Assembly: GCF_002260525.1 (NCBI RefSeq)
Contig: NZ_MRYI01000027.1
Span: 1 to 50,523, forward strand
Source: Hahella sp. CCB-MM4
GTDB lineage: Bacteria > Pseudomonadota > Gammaproteobacteria > Pseudomonadales > Oleiphilaceae
Length of the DNA: 50,523 bases
Reading direction: 5' to 3'
The notes beneath the pieces were generated by a model. The model made no database searches. It was not told where the DNA came from and saw nothing but the letters and a program-made list of their open reading frames with translations. A program made the translations under genes and the position numbers. Shown piece by piece: positions 8,943 through 18,491 of the stretch (positions within the stretch are counted from its first letter, which is position 1; every line of letters starts with the position of its first letter).

Positions 8943-10429
8943 TGCTGGTTGATTGGTCAAATCCCAAAAGGATATTGGTTCTTTTGGCGGCGGTGCTTAT
9001 TGTCGCGCTGACCGGCTGCAGCCGTCCAACCGTGTTGGAACGCATCGAGCAGGAAGGTGTACTTCACGTCATCACTCGCAATGCTCCCACCACCTATTAT
9101 GAAGACCGAGATGGAGCTGCGGGGTTCGAGTATGAACTCTCCCGGTTATTTGCTGAGCAAATTGGCGTGGAACTTCGACTTAGAGTTGCCACAGACCTCG
9201 ACGAAGCCTATTCAGTTCTGGAACAGAATTATACCCACTTTGCCGCCCTTGGATTGAGTCAGCAAGCGGCACATGATCGGGCCAGCAATCTTAATTTCAG
9301 CTCAGACTATCTGACGTTTCAGCCGGTGGTATTGTTCGCCAACGGTAAGCCTAAGCCAAAAACCGTTGATGACCTTATTGGCCGGAGTATTGTTGTCCCC
9401 GCCTCCACGGCACAAGCGGCTTTTCTTGACCAATTGAAAGATGCAAGGCTGCCGAACCTGGTATGGGAAGAGGCTGATGGTATTGAAACACCTGACATGA
9501 TGCGGATGGTCGACGAAGGTCAAGTCGATATTGCAATCGTAAACTCCGCGGAATATGCCATTCACAAGGCGATGTTCCCCAAAGTCCGCAACAGTTTTGC
9601 CCTTATGGAACCGCTTAAAGTGAGCTGGATATTCCCTCCTGGCAAAGACAACAGCCTGCTGGAACAGGCCAACCTGTTTCTGGAAAAAATTTCACAGGAC
9701 GGCACTCTGACTTATCTCCAGGAAAAGTACTTCGGGCATGTCGACCAGTTGAATTATGTTGGCGCCAGAACGTTTATCAAACATATCCGCGACCGGCTTC
9801 CTAAGTTTGAGGATACATTCAAGGCCGCAGCAAACGACTTCGAACTGGATTGGCACCTTCTGGCCGCCATTGGCTATCAGGAGTCTCATTGGCGTCCTTA
9901 CGCCACGTCACCGACAGGCGTTCGCGGATTGATGATGCTGACTCGAACAACTGCCAAGGAAATGGATATTCGCAATAGACTGGATCCGGAACAGAGCATT
10001 CTTGGTGGTGCAAAGTACTTCAGCCAGATTCACAAGCGCATGCCTGAGAGAATTCCCGAGCCCGATCGCACCTGGATGGCATTGGCTGCCTACAATGTGG
10101 GTATGGGACACCTGGAAGATGCCCGGATTATCACTGAAAACCAGGGCAAGGATCCGGATAAGTGGATTGATGTGAAAGACGCCTTACCGCTTCTACAGCA
10201 AAAGAAATGGTATAAAAAAACCCGCTTTGGATACGCCAGAGGCTGGGAACCAGTACATTATGTACAGAACATCCGCCGCTACTACGATGTTCTGGCCTGG
10301 ATGAAACAACCTGGAATCAATGACGGCACTGTTGCCCAATCGGCAACATCAACGACAACCAGCGACGATTTCAGTGACACCACGCCGGATATGCCTCAGC
10401 CTTTCAGAGTGGCTCCTCCCATGCTTTGA
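8927..10429 (+). CDS. mltF: Membrane-bound lytic murein transglycosylase F
   Basis: MltF cleaves peptidoglycan glycan strands, forming 1,6-anhydromuramic ends, at the inner face of the outer membrane. The product (500 residues) starts with a signal segment ending in the lipobox ALTGC. A family-3 solute-binding-like regulatory domain follows (about 40-265). The transglycosylase domain has the catalytic Glu in GYQESHW and then SPTGVRGLMMLT, ALAAYNVGMGH and FGYARGWEPVHYVQNIRRYY. The start is uncertain: TTG at 8927 has AAGGA nine bases upstream, while ATG at 8939 would be coupled to the upstream ORF. The tail past residue 470 is Thr/Ser rich. The gene is convergent with recX, with the stops four bases apart. 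Confidence 0.93.
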   Translation: MRNLMMLVDWSNPKRILVLLAAVLIVALTGCSRPTVLERIEQEGVLHVITRNAPTTYYEDRDGAAGFEYELSRLFAEQIGVELRLRVATDLDEAYSVLEQNYTHFAALGLSQQAAHDRASNLNFSSDYLTFQPVVLFANGKPKPKTVDDLIGRSIVVPASTAQAAFLDQLKDARLPNLVWEEADGIETPDMMRMVDEGQVDIAIVNSAEYAIHKAMFPKVRNSFALMEPLKVSWIFPPGKDNSLLEQANLFLEKISQDGTLTYLQEKYFGHVDQLNYVGARTFIKHIRDRLPKFEDTFKAAANDFELDWHLLAAIGYQESHWRPYATSPTGVRGLMMLTRTTAKEMDIRNRLDPEQSILGGAKYFSQIHKRMPERIPEPDRTWMALAAYNVGMGHLEDARIITENQGKDPDKWIDVKDALPLLQQKKWYKKTRFGYARGWEPVHYVQNIRRYYDVLAWMKQPGINDGTVAQSATSTTTSDDFSDTTPDMPQPFRVAPPML

Positions 10430-10432
10430 TCG

Positions 10433-10888
10433 CTACCTGATCACCTCCATGGCAGCTTTTATCGCATCAAAATCAAACCCTTTCTGTTGAAGAAACTTTT
10501 GGTATTTTTGAATCTCCAACGGACTCTCCGGTGGACTTCTGAACTTTTTCTGTAATGTCGTGACTGCCACATCAATCCAATCTATATTCAGCTCCTCAAG
10601 GGATGTTTGAATATCATGACGGCTCACCCCCTTCCCGGACAACTCGTAGGAAACCTTGCGAAGTCCATATCCCTGAGAAGCTCGCCTGCGAATGATCATT
10701 TCAGCATAGCGAACATCACACAGATACTTCCCCTCGATTAAATAAGCGATTACCTGATCCAGATGTTCTGCCGTGGCGCCACGCTGAGCCAGCTTTTCCC
10801 TGAGCTCCTGCTCGGAGTGCTCTCTTCGGGCCAATAATCGGAGAGCGGAGTTTCTAACGTCCTGAAGACTGATCTGTGCATCGGTCAT
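10433..10888 (-). CDS. recX: Regulatory protein RecX
   Basis: RecX binds RecA filaments and limits recombination and SOS activity. The 151-residue helical protein has the usual length and motifs: NSALRLLARREHSEQELREKL at the N-terminus, then YLCDVRYAEMIIRRRASQGYGLRKVSYEL with the conserved R.....GYG..ki..eL block, and a C-terminal YQKFLQQKGFDFDAI repeat. In many relatives recX sits just downstream of recA; here recA is not in the window and the gene stands alone, convergent with mltF. I saw no clear LexA box in the 265 bases upstream. Confidence 0.92.
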   Translation of the reverse strand: MTDAQISLQDVRNSALRLLARREHSEQELREKLAQRGATAEHLDQVIAYLIEGKYLCDVRYAEMIIRRRASQGYGLRKVSYELSGKGVSRHDIQTSLEELNIDWIDVAVTTLQKKFRSPPESPLEIQKYQKFLQQKGFDFDAIKAAMEVIR

Positions 10889-11153
10889 GATGGTCTAACA
10901 TTTTTCCTGCAAGCGTTCTTAGGTCGACCAGTATCCTACTGACTCAAATAATATTTATGAGTTTTCATATTCTGATCGGAGTAGCGGCAATCCCCTATAC
11001 GGAGTAGACTATGCCGTCGTCAACAAAATGTAATCAAGATTTCCCGCCTGAAAACCGTTCCCAAGGTCATCTCGGGCAAGAAGGGATAGTATATTACAGC
11101 CTAGGATCTGTTGGCGTTAAGACGTAAAACGAGCTTCCAGGATCATTCACTTC

Positions 11154-13967
11154 ATGCTTTTAAAAAAAATTTTTAAGCCCAAATGGCAGAGCAATAACCC
11201 GGACGTCAGAAAAGAAGCCATCACCCAACTGGATTGGGGAAAATCAGAAGATAAGGCGATTCTGGAACAACTAATCAAGCATGAAACAGACGATACTGTT
11301 CTCAAGGCAGCGCTGAAACGAGTACTTTCAGTGACGGACCTGATCGATCTGGCTCAATCCACAGATAAAGCCAGACAAGCCGCACATAATCGGGTTCTTG
11401 AAATTCTGGCGGAGACCTCCACTAATTTCGATAGCTTCCTGGGACAACATCTACAACGCATATCCCAGGATCTGGCTTTTGATCTCGCCACAGGCCTTAA
11501 GAGTTCAGACAATCTGCACCTCTTCCTGCAAAGCCTTCACCTGCACGCACCGGACACTGTTCTGGAGCTGGCAATCAACCATCCACTCAGCCTTATTCGA
11601 CAAAAGGCGGCGGAACTGATCGTCGATCCAGAGAAATTATCGATACTGGTCAGCCGAACCAAGGGTAAAGACAAAGGGGTGTTTCAGAAGGCTAAGTCTC
11701 GACTGCAGGCATACAAGGACCAGGAGCAGGCAAAACTGGCCCATGAAAGAGAACTCCAATCCCTGTGTGACAGCCTGGAACAACACGCTGCGACCGAAGC
11801 GACCAAGTACTACACAGAAAAGCTGGAAGCGCTGATCCGTTCACTCGCTAAATTTGATCTCGGCCAGCATCAGGAACATCAGGACCGAATCGAGCGCGCA
11901 CTGCAAACCTGTAAAAGTCGGGCTAATCAAATTGCAGAGCAGGAAGCTCGAGAACACCAAATTGTTGAAGAAGCCAGACTTCAAAGCGGCGAACGAGAGG
12001 AAACCTGTCAGGAACTGGAGAAAACCAGGGAAAAACTTAAGTCCACTCCCCTGACCCAGCAGTCAGAGCTTTCGGCTCTCGACGCCCTCATTAAGACTCA
12101 GGAGAACCGTTGGCTGGAGGCCACCCGTCATCAGAGAGTCGATAAAACAGAACAAAAGCGCTATCAGCATGTGATGACGGAAATCCGCCACTATCATATA
12201 GCCCTTCAGCGCCTGTTTTCTCATCAGAGTGAACTGTCAGATAAACTGGAGCAGGCAAGATCTGCGGCGGACGCGGATCCTGTAGAGAGGAAAACGCTGG
12301 TCAAGTCCCTGCGCCAGATGGTTACTGATATTGAGTGGCCCTCAGATTACAACCTTCATCCCCTATTGCAGGCAGTATCCGAAGCCGTCGGCGAAATCCA
12401 AACACTGCAAACCCGGCATATTGAGGATATTGGTAAGTTCAAAGATAAGGTCCGTAAAGACCTGGATGAACTTGAAAAAGCCATATCTCAGGGTGAAGTT
12501 AAAAAAGCACAGCGCCTGACCAAAGACGCCAACCGAGACCTGGAGCACCTCCCTGGAAAACAAAAACAGGACTTGCAGGCCAGGCTCAAAATGTTGCTGA
12601 GCCAACTGGATGAACTCAGGGACTGGCAGGGCTTTGCCACCAGACCAAAGCAGGAAGAGCTGTGCGAGCATATGGAACATCTCGCGGAGCAACATCTGGA
12701 ACCGCATATCAAAGCCAACAAGATCAAGGAACTGCAGAAAGAGTGGCGTGATCTCGGGGGATCTTCGGATCAGCACCTCTGGCAGAGATTCAAACATGCA
12801 TCGGACAATGCCTACGCCCCCTGTAAAGCCTATTTTTCAGAAGAGGAAAAGCTTAAGCAGGTGAACCTGGATAAGCGGGAGTCCATCTGCACCGAACTTG
12901 CCACCTTTATTGAAGCCATCGATTGGGACCAACCAGACTGGAAGCTGGTGGATAAAATCAATCGTAAGGCCCGTGAGGAATGGCGTCAGTACTACCCTGT
13001 GGATCATAAGAAAGGCAAACCGGTCCAAACCAGATTCAATGAGCTTCTCACAGAGCTGGATACCAAGCTGAATAAGGAAAAAGAGCGCAATCATAAGCTC
13101 AAGCAGGAAATCGTTTCACGCGCAGAAGCTTTGGTGTCTGAAGAAGACTTGAAACAGGCGACCCATCAAGCCAAGGATTTACAGAAAGAGTGGCAGCAGG
13201 TCGGCATTACTGACCACAAGACAGATCGCCAGCTGTGGGGGCAATTCAGAAAAGCCTGCGACGAGATTTTTGGCCGCATTGGTGAACAACGCAAGCAGCA
13301 TCAGGAAGAAATCTCCCATAACCAGGATAAGGCCAATGAGTTGATCACTGCTGTTGAAGCTTTGGCTGCTTCGCCAGACAGCGGAACAGATACCGCCTTG
13401 TCCACGCTTATTGATCAATACCGCAGCTTGGGCTCTTTGGGAGATCAGACCAAATCTCTCGGACAACGTTTCCACAAAGCCATCGATACGGTAGAGAAAG
13501 GCCTACAGCAGTTGAGAATCAGCGGTTTTGTCGACTACTACAGCCAATTGCTTGAGTGCGCCAAATCCTTCGGCGCTGGCGGTACAATCGAATGGCCGGC
13601 CTCGATTGACGAGCTGGATCAGCATCACCACGAATTACTTGCCTCCCGGCAGAATGCGGAAAGCGGGAAGGAGAAAGCTTCTGCTGACACGCTGAAAGAC
13701 ATCGTTATCCTGGCAGAGATTTTGGCTGAAATCGATAGCCCGCAGGAAGACAAAGAACGCCGCATGGCGCTACAGGTTGAACGACTGACCGCAGGCTTAC
13801 AGCAAAGCGCCAGTGACGCCTCTTCGCCAAGCAGCCGATTTGATGGTCTGATTCAACAATGGCTGACGGCAATACCGGATGAGCAGGCGGCATCTGATCT
13901 TAATGAGTTGACAGAACGCTTCAAGCGAACCTTGAACAACATTGCTCAGACAGTCGCCCGTTCCTGA
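11154..13967 (+). CDS. DUF349 repeat coiled-coil protein
   Basis: A 937-residue, highly charged, mostly helical protein. The first 180 residues look like HEAT-type helical pairs. The remainder is coiled coil interrupted by several repeats of the DUF349 type: a Trp-containing core such as KELQKEWRDLGG...LWQRFKHASDNAYAPCKAYF (about 525-565), and again KDLQKEWQQVGI...LWGQFRKACDEIFG. No signal peptide or membrane helix is seen, so it is probably cytoplasmic. DUF349 proteins are widespread in Gammaproteobacteria but their role is not established. It is transcribed alone, with a terminator hairpin shortly after its stop. Confidence 0.88.
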   Translation: MLLKKIFKPKWQSNNPDVRKEAITQLDWGKSEDKAILEQLIKHETDDTVLKAALKRVLSVTDLIDLAQSTDKARQAAHNRVLEILAETSTNFDSFLGQHLQRISQDLAFDLATGLKSSDNLHLFLQSLHLHAPDTVLELAINHPLSLIRQKAAELIVDPEKLSILVSRTKGKDKGVFQKAKSRLQAYKDQEQAKLAHERELQSLCDSLEQHAATEATKYYTEKLEALIRSLAKFDLGQHQEHQDRIERALQTCKSRANQIAEQEAREHQIVEEARLQSGEREETCQELEKTREKLKSTPLTQQSELSALDALIKTQENRWLEATRHQRVDKTEQKRYQHVMTEIRHYHIALQRLFSHQSELSDKLEQARSAADADPVERKTLVKSLRQMVTDIEWPSDYNLHPLLQAVSEAVGEIQTLQTRHIEDIGKFKDKVRKDLDELEKAISQGEVKKAQRLTKDANRDLEHLPGKQKQDLQARLKMLLSQLDELRDWQGFATRPKQEELCEHMEHLAEQHLEPHIKANKIKELQKEWRDLGGSSDQHLWQRFKHASDNAYAPCKAYFSEEEKLKQVNLDKRESICTELATFIEAIDWDQPDWKLVDKINRKAREEWRQYYPVDHKKGKPVQTRFNELLTELDTKLNKEKERNHKLKQEIVSRAEALVSEEDLKQATHQAKDLQKEWQQVGITDHKTDRQLWGQFRKACDEIFGRIGEQRKQHQEEISHNQDKANELITAVEALAASPDSGTDTALSTLIDQYRSLGSLGDQTKSLGQRFHKAIDTVEKGLQQLRISGFVDYYSQLLECAKSFGAGGTIEWPASIDELDQHHHELLASRQNAESGKEKASADTLKDIVILAEILAEIDSPQEDKERRMALQVERLTAGLQQSASDASSPSSRFDGLIQQWLTAIPDEQAASDLNELTERFKRTLNNIAQTVARS

Positions 13968-14003
13968 CCCCTCACCTATTCCATCATCCTCCCATCTTCA
14001 GGG

Positions 14004-14026
14004 AAGCCCCGGAACTCGGGGTTTCT
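14004..14026 (+). terminator. Terminator after the DUF349 gene
   Basis: CCCCG (14007-14011), loop GAACT, CGGGG (14017-14021), followed by TTTCTC. Flanking A/T pairs extend the stem. It lies about 40 bases after the DUF349 stop, and on the other strand it could also stop transcripts leaving the ComFB-like gene. Confidence 0.6.
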
Positions 14027-14061
14027 CAATAGCGGGAAGCATCGCATATTACTGAGGTAAT

Positions 14062-14331
14062 TTACTTGTCTCTGGAAGGATCCTTCATATAAGCGAGTGC
14101 GTCTTTTACGGCCTTAGTGACCTGCTTTTTCATATCCACATACTCATCAGAGGTCAGATAAAACGCCATATCCACTCCGTGCCTGAAATAACGTCCAGGC
14201 AAATGGTTCAGCGCCACACATACTGTATCCGTCAGGAAGTCATCATCCTTCTGATCTTCCCCTAGCTGAGTGGCCAACTCTTCCAAAACCAGCTTTTCAT
14301 AATAATTGTAAACATTATCCAGTATGGACAT
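14062..14331 (-). CDS. ComFB-like protein
   Basis: This 89-residue protein matches the ComFB (late competence development) pattern: N.YE.LV.EEL at the start (NVYNYYEKLVLEELATQL), the central DTVCVALNHLPGRYFRHGVDMAFYLT, and the helical tail with V..AV..AL. ComFB proteins are small; in cyanobacteria the family binds cyclic di-nucleotides, and in Bacillus it lies in the comF operon without a clear role. No competence gene is adjacent here. The gene stands alone, convergent with the DUF349 gene. Its promoter must lie in the 285-base region shared with the thiolase gene. Confidence 0.8.
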   Translation of the reverse strand: MSILDNVYNYYEKLVLEELATQLGEDQKDDDFLTDTVCVALNHLPGRYFRHGVDMAFYLTSDEYVDMKKQVTKAVKDALAYMKDPSRDK

Positions 14332-14616
14332 AGAGACTCCTTAGCACGTGCCATAGCCATAAAAACCTATAAAGTATGCTTAAGAATAGTCCACCTCCCG
14401 GACAGCGCCATAACCTGATACCAGAACCGTTCCTCACATCATATGATCGTTTTCGCCAACCTGATTGGGGCTTCCTGTCATTTCTCCCTCCAATCCATTG
14501 AATTATCGTGAGCGTACTCTCATCGCTTAATACGAGCTGGAATCCCCCAAATATCGATGATTCACCCATATATCTATAACGACACATACAAATAACAATC
14601 AACCCGGTAGACCGAC

Positions 14617-15831
14617 ATGAGTAATGAAGCCTACATTTTTGACGCCGTCCGCACCCCCAGGGGAAAAGGTAAGAAGGACGGCTCCCTGCACGAAATCAAA
14701 CCCGTCAACTTGCTGGCATCCACGCTGAAGGCGCTGCAACAGAGGAATGGCCTGGATACGGCAGAAGTGGACGATATTGTCATGGGTTGTGTCACCCCCA
14801 TTGGTGATCAGGGCGCAGATATTGCGAAAACGGCCGCACTGGTAGCTGACTGGGACACCCGTGTCGCCGGGGTCACACTCAACAGGTTCTGTGCCTCAGG
14901 TCTTGAAGCCGTCAACCTGGCAGCCATGAAAATTCGTTCCGGCTGGGAAGATCTTGTCGTGGCCGGTGGTGTGGAGTCCATGTCCAGGGTTCCCATGGGC
15001 AGTGACGGCGGTGCCTGGGCCCTTGATCCCGCCACGAACCTACATACCGGGTTTATCCCACAAGGCATCAGCGCTGACCTGATCGCTACCATTGAGGGCT
15101 TTTCCCGTGAACAGCTGGACACATTTGCCCTTCACTCACAGCAAAAGGCAGCCGCCGCCAGACAGGAAGGCTTATTCTCCCGCTCAATCATCCCCGTCAG
15201 GGATCAGAACGGACTGACCATCCTGGATCATGACGAATTTATTCGCCCTGACACCTCTCTGGAAGGTCTTGGACAGCTGAAGCCTTCCTTCCAGATGATG
15301 GGTGACATGGGCTTTGACGTGGTCCCCCGGGAAAAATATCCCTTTGTAGAAACTATTCATCACATGCATACCCCAGGAAACTCTTCGGGCATTGTCGATG
15401 GTGCTGCGGCCCTTCTCATTGGCAGCGCCGAGAAGGGGAAAGCCCTTGGCTTGAAACCCCGGGCACGATTTGTGGCTACGGCGGTGACCAGCACAGACCC
15501 CACCATCATGCTCACAGGACCAGCACCCGCCACCCGCAAGGCACTACAGAAAGCCGGCTTGTCGGCAGAAGATATTGACTTGTATGAAGTCAATGAAGCC
15601 TTCGCAGCTGTCGTACTCAAGTTTCAGCGTGAACTGGGAATTCCCGATGAAAAAATCAACGTCAATGGCGGCGCGATAGCCCTGGGCCATCCTCTGGGAG
15701 CTACTGGGGCAATGATCCTTAACACTGTGCTGGATGAGCTTGAACGCAGGAATCTGCGCTATGGGCTGGCAACACTATGCGTAGGTGGAGGCATGGGAAT
15801 AGCAACCATTATCGAGCGTCTCCCGGCCTGA
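14617..15831 (+). CDS. Acetyl-CoA C-acyltransferase (thiolase)
   Basis: A 404-residue thiolase with all catalytic residues: nucleophile Cys92 in [10 protein letters not shown], His358 in [11 protein letters not shown] and Cys388 in LCVGGGMG, plus NEAFA. It would cleave 3-ketoacyl-CoA in beta-oxidation, or work in the condensing direction. The next gene, 74 bases downstream on the same strand, encodes the hydratase/dehydrogenase, so together they form a two-gene beta-oxidation unit. The order (thiolase first) resembles fadIJ rather than fadBA, but the protein is shorter than E. coli FadI (436 residues), so I give no symbol. Confidence 0.93.
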   Translation: MSNEAYIFDAVRTPRGKGKKDGSLHEIKPVNLLASTLKALQQRNGLDTAEVDDIVMGCVTPIGDQGADIAKTAALVADWDTRVAGVTLNRFCASGLEAVNLAAMKIRSGWEDLVVAGGVESMSRVPMGSDGGAWALDPATNLHTGFIPQGISADLIATIEGFSREQLDTFALHSQQKAAAARQEGLFSRSIIPVRDQNGLTILDHDEFIRPDTSLEGLGQLKPSFQMMGDMGFDVVPREKYPFVETIHHMHTPGNSSGIVDGAAALLIGSAEKGKALGLKPRARFVATAVTSTDPTIMLTGPAPATRKALQKAGLSAEDIDLYEVNEAFAAVVLKFQRELGIPDEKINVNGGAIALGHPLGATGAMILNTVLDELERRNLRYGLATLCVGGGMGIATIIERLPA

Positions 15832-15917
15832 CCACTCAGGCGCCCCTATAGAACCGTTGACGCTGCGGATGGACTATCCGCAGCGTCATAACAAGAACAG
15901 TTTCAGTGAGAATGAAC

Positions 15918-18071
15918 ATGAGCGCGATTCATTACACAAAAGACCAGGACAACATTGTCACTCTGACCCTCGACATGCCGAATCAATCAGCCAATACCAT
16001 GAACGCTGATTTTCGTGCTGCCTTTGCATCAGTTATATCCCGCCTGACAGAAGAAAAAGAGCAGATTACAGGGGTCATCATAACGTCCGCCAAAAAGACG
16101 TTTTTCGCCGGCGGAGATCTTCGGGAATTGATACAGGTCGGACCCGAAAACGCCGAAGCTTTCTTCAATATGCTAACCAGAGACATTACCCTTCCCCTGA
16201 GAAAGCTGGAGACGCTTGGGCGTCCTGTCGTCGCCGCGATCAATGGCACAGCGCTTGGCGGTGGATGGGAGTTGGTCCTGGCCTGCCACGCCCGGATGGC
16301 AATCTCTGACGACAAGATCCGCCTCGGCCTACCGGAAGTGACGCTGGGACTGCTGCCCGGAGGCGGAGGTACCACCAGACTGCCCAGATACCTGGGCATC
16401 GAAAAGGCATTGCCTTTCCTGCTGGAGGGAAAACAGATATCGCCCTCCAAAGCCAAGTCTCTGGGGCTCGTGAATGAGCTGGCCGGCACCAGCGACGAAA
16501 TGCTGAGCGCGGCCAAAGCATGGATTAAGGAACATCCTGATGCGGCGCAGCCCTGGGACCAGAAGGGTTACAAGATTCCAGGAGGAACGCCGACCACGCC
16601 TAAAGTTGCTCAAATGCTGGCAATTGCCCCCGCCATGCTGAAAGCCAAGACCAAAGGATGCTACCCCGCTCCCGAGGCCATTATATCGGCTGTCGTCGAA
16701 GGTACCCAGGTCGACTTTGACACCGCGCAAAGAATAGAGAGTCGATATTTTACTCAACTGGTGACCAGCCAGATTGCCAAAAATATGATCGGAACCTTCT
16801 GGTTTCAACTAAATGACATTAAGGCAGGCCATTCACGCCCGGACATTCAATCAACAAAAGCTGTCACCAAGGTCGGAATTCTCGGTGCCGGCATGATGGG
16901 GTCGGGCATTGCTTACTCATGTGCCAACAGCGGCATAGATGTTGTGCTGAAAGACATCAGCCAGGAAGCGGCAGAAAAAGGAAAATCCTACAGCGAGGGC
17001 CTACTGAAGAAAAAGGTCAGCCGGGGACAAATCTCAGAGCAGCACAAAGAAGCGGTATTGGAGCGAATTCTTGCTACAGATAACCACCAGGATCTTGAAG
17101 GATGCGATCTAATTATTGAGGCCGTGTTTGAGGACAGTGAGCTGAAAGCAACCGTCACCCGTGAGTCAGAGCCCTTCCTGACGCCGGACGGAGTATTTGC
17201 ATCAAACACGTCCACCATTCCCATCACACAGCTGGCGGCAGCATCGACAGCCCCTGATAAGTTCATCGGCCTGCACTTTTTCTCTCCAGTGGACAAAATG
17301 CAATTGGTCGAAATTATCGTTGGCCAGGAAACCTCAGAGGAAACGCTTGCACTGGCCTTCGATTTTGTACTTCAGATCAAGAAAACGCCAATCGTGGTGA
17401 ACGACAGCCGTGGTTTCTTCACTTCCAGAGTGTTTGGTAAGTTTGTGAACGAAGGTATCGCCATGCTGGCGGAGGGCATTCATCCGGCCGCTATCGAAAA
17501 CGCAGCAGAACTGGCAGGCATGCCCGTTGGGCCTTTAGCCGTCTCTGATGAAGTCAGTCTGAGCCTGATGAGCCACATCCGGGACCAGAGTAAAAAGGAT
17601 CTAGAGGAATCTGGATTCCCCTGGGTACCGCATCCGGCAGAAGCTGTCATCGACCAGATGCTGGCAGAGTTCAAGCGACCCGGTAAAGCCAAGGGTGCCG
17701 GCTTCTATGACTATCCGGCCAATGGGAAAAAGAGTCTGTGGCCGGGGTTAATCGAACATTTCACCGATATCACCAAAACCAAAGCCGCATCATTACAGGA
17801 ATTGAAAGATCGCCTATTGTTCGTACAGGCAATAGACACCGTCAAATGCCTGGAGGAAGGTGTACTGACATCCGTGAAAGACGCCAATATAGGCAGTATT
17901 TTTGGTATCGGGTTTGCTCCCTGGACAGGGGGCGCCATTCAGTTCATTAATCAGTATGGACTTAAATCCTTTGTCCAACGTGCCGAAGAACTGGCAGAAC
18001 GATACGGAGACCGCTTTGCTCCTCCAAAATTGCTGATAGAGCACGCTGAGAGTAACCGAAAGTTTGAATGA
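15918..18071 (+). CDS. Bifunctional enoyl-CoA hydratase / 3-hydroxyacyl-CoA dehydrogenase
   Basis: A FadB/FadJ-type fusion of about 717 residues. The N-terminal crotonase domain carries both catalytic glutamates, Glu118 (LGGGWELVLAC) and Glu140 (LGLPEVTLGLLPGGGG). The NAD-binding dehydrogenase domain begins VGILGAGMMGSGIA near residue 310 and has NTSTIPI and HFFSP with the catalytic His. The C-terminal helical domains follow. It hydrates trans-enoyl-CoA and oxidises the product, feeding the thiolase encoded just upstream. I chose ATG 15918 because GTGAG lies seven bases before it; ATG 15912 and GTG 15906 are in frame. Confidence 0.93.
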   Translation: MSAIHYTKDQDNIVTLTLDMPNQSANTMNADFRAAFASVISRLTEEKEQITGVIITSAKKTFFAGGDLRELIQVGPENAEAFFNMLTRDITLPLRKLETLGRPVVAAINGTALGGGWELVLACHARMAISDDKIRLGLPEVTLGLLPGGGGTTRLPRYLGIEKALPFLLEGKQISPSKAKSLGLVNELAGTSDEMLSAAKAWIKEHPDAAQPWDQKGYKIPGGTPTTPKVAQMLAIAPAMLKAKTKGCYPAPEAIISAVVEGTQVDFDTAQRIESRYFTQLVTSQIAKNMIGTFWFQLNDIKAGHSRPDIQSTKAVTKVGILGAGMMGSGIAYSCANSGIDVVLKDISQEAAEKGKSYSEGLLKKKVSRGQISEQHKEAVLERILATDNHQDLEGCDLIIEAVFEDSELKATVTRESEPFLTPDGVFASNTSTIPITQLAAASTAPDKFIGLHFFSPVDKMQLVEIIVGQETSEETLALAFDFVLQIKKTPIVVNDSRGFFTSRVFGKFVNEGIAMLAEGIHPAAIENAAELAGMPVGPLAVSDEVSLSLMSHIRDQSKKDLEESGFPWVPHPAEAVIDQMLAEFKRPGKAKGAGFYDYPANGKKSLWPGLIEHFTDITKTKAASLQELKDRLLFVQAIDTVKCLEEGVLTSVKDANIGSIFGIGFAPWTGGAIQFINQYGLKSFVQRAEELAERYGDRFAPPKLLIEHAESNRKFE

Positions 18072-18093
18072 TTGAGTTTTTTTAACCTATATT

Positions 18094-18185
18094 CAAAGCG
18101 TTTTTTAAACTAAGTCCAAAGCGTTTTTAAGCTATCTCGAAAGCATAGGGCAAGTTGCTGAAAGGGGGCACTCTCTCCCTTTCAG
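18094..18185 (+). repeat. Short direct repeats and hairpin after the beta-oxidation unit
   Basis: In the 420 bases between the dehydrogenase gene and prc, CAAAGCGTTTTT(T)AA occurs twice (from 18094 and from 18117), and a degenerate third copy (GAAAGC) follows. Then CTGAAAGGG (18158-18166) pairs with CCCTTTCAG (18177-18185) across a 10-base loop. The hairpin probably ends the upstream transcript, although no strong T-run follows. The remaining 300 bases show no gene; a prc promoter must lie there but I could not pick a convincing one. Confidence 0.45.
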
Positions 18186-18491
18186 CCTATTACGTCCTTG
18201 CCCCCTGCCTGAGTAAAATGCTTACTCACATTTAATTTCAATGTTTCTGCCCCCATATATTTTTTGGAAACCACGACTACATAGGGAAATCCCCTTGCAA
18301 TTCAGGTATAAAAACTGTGTTCCAATCCCATTTCCTGCAAATCTTTACAAAGTTGTCAGAATCTAACTCTGGTTGGAACCCTTTGCTTGGCCTAGAATCA
18401 ATAGGTATAACGTATAGGTGATGGATGTAGTCAGCAGTCGTCTAAATCTGATGAGAGTAAATCCCGGTTGAATGGCCGGCGAAAGAGCGTG

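Noticed and set aside
14315-14602. 95-residue open frame upstream of the ComFB-like gene
   Set aside because: Composition is Arg/Trp/Gly rich with no family likeness, it overlaps the ComFB-like start, and it lacks a good ribosome site. It is best read as non-coding leader.
15906-15918. GTG at 15906 as the start of the hydratase/dehydrogenase gene
   Set aside because: It has no ribosome site, while GTGAG lies at normal distance before ATG 15918, and the protein family begins near that Met.
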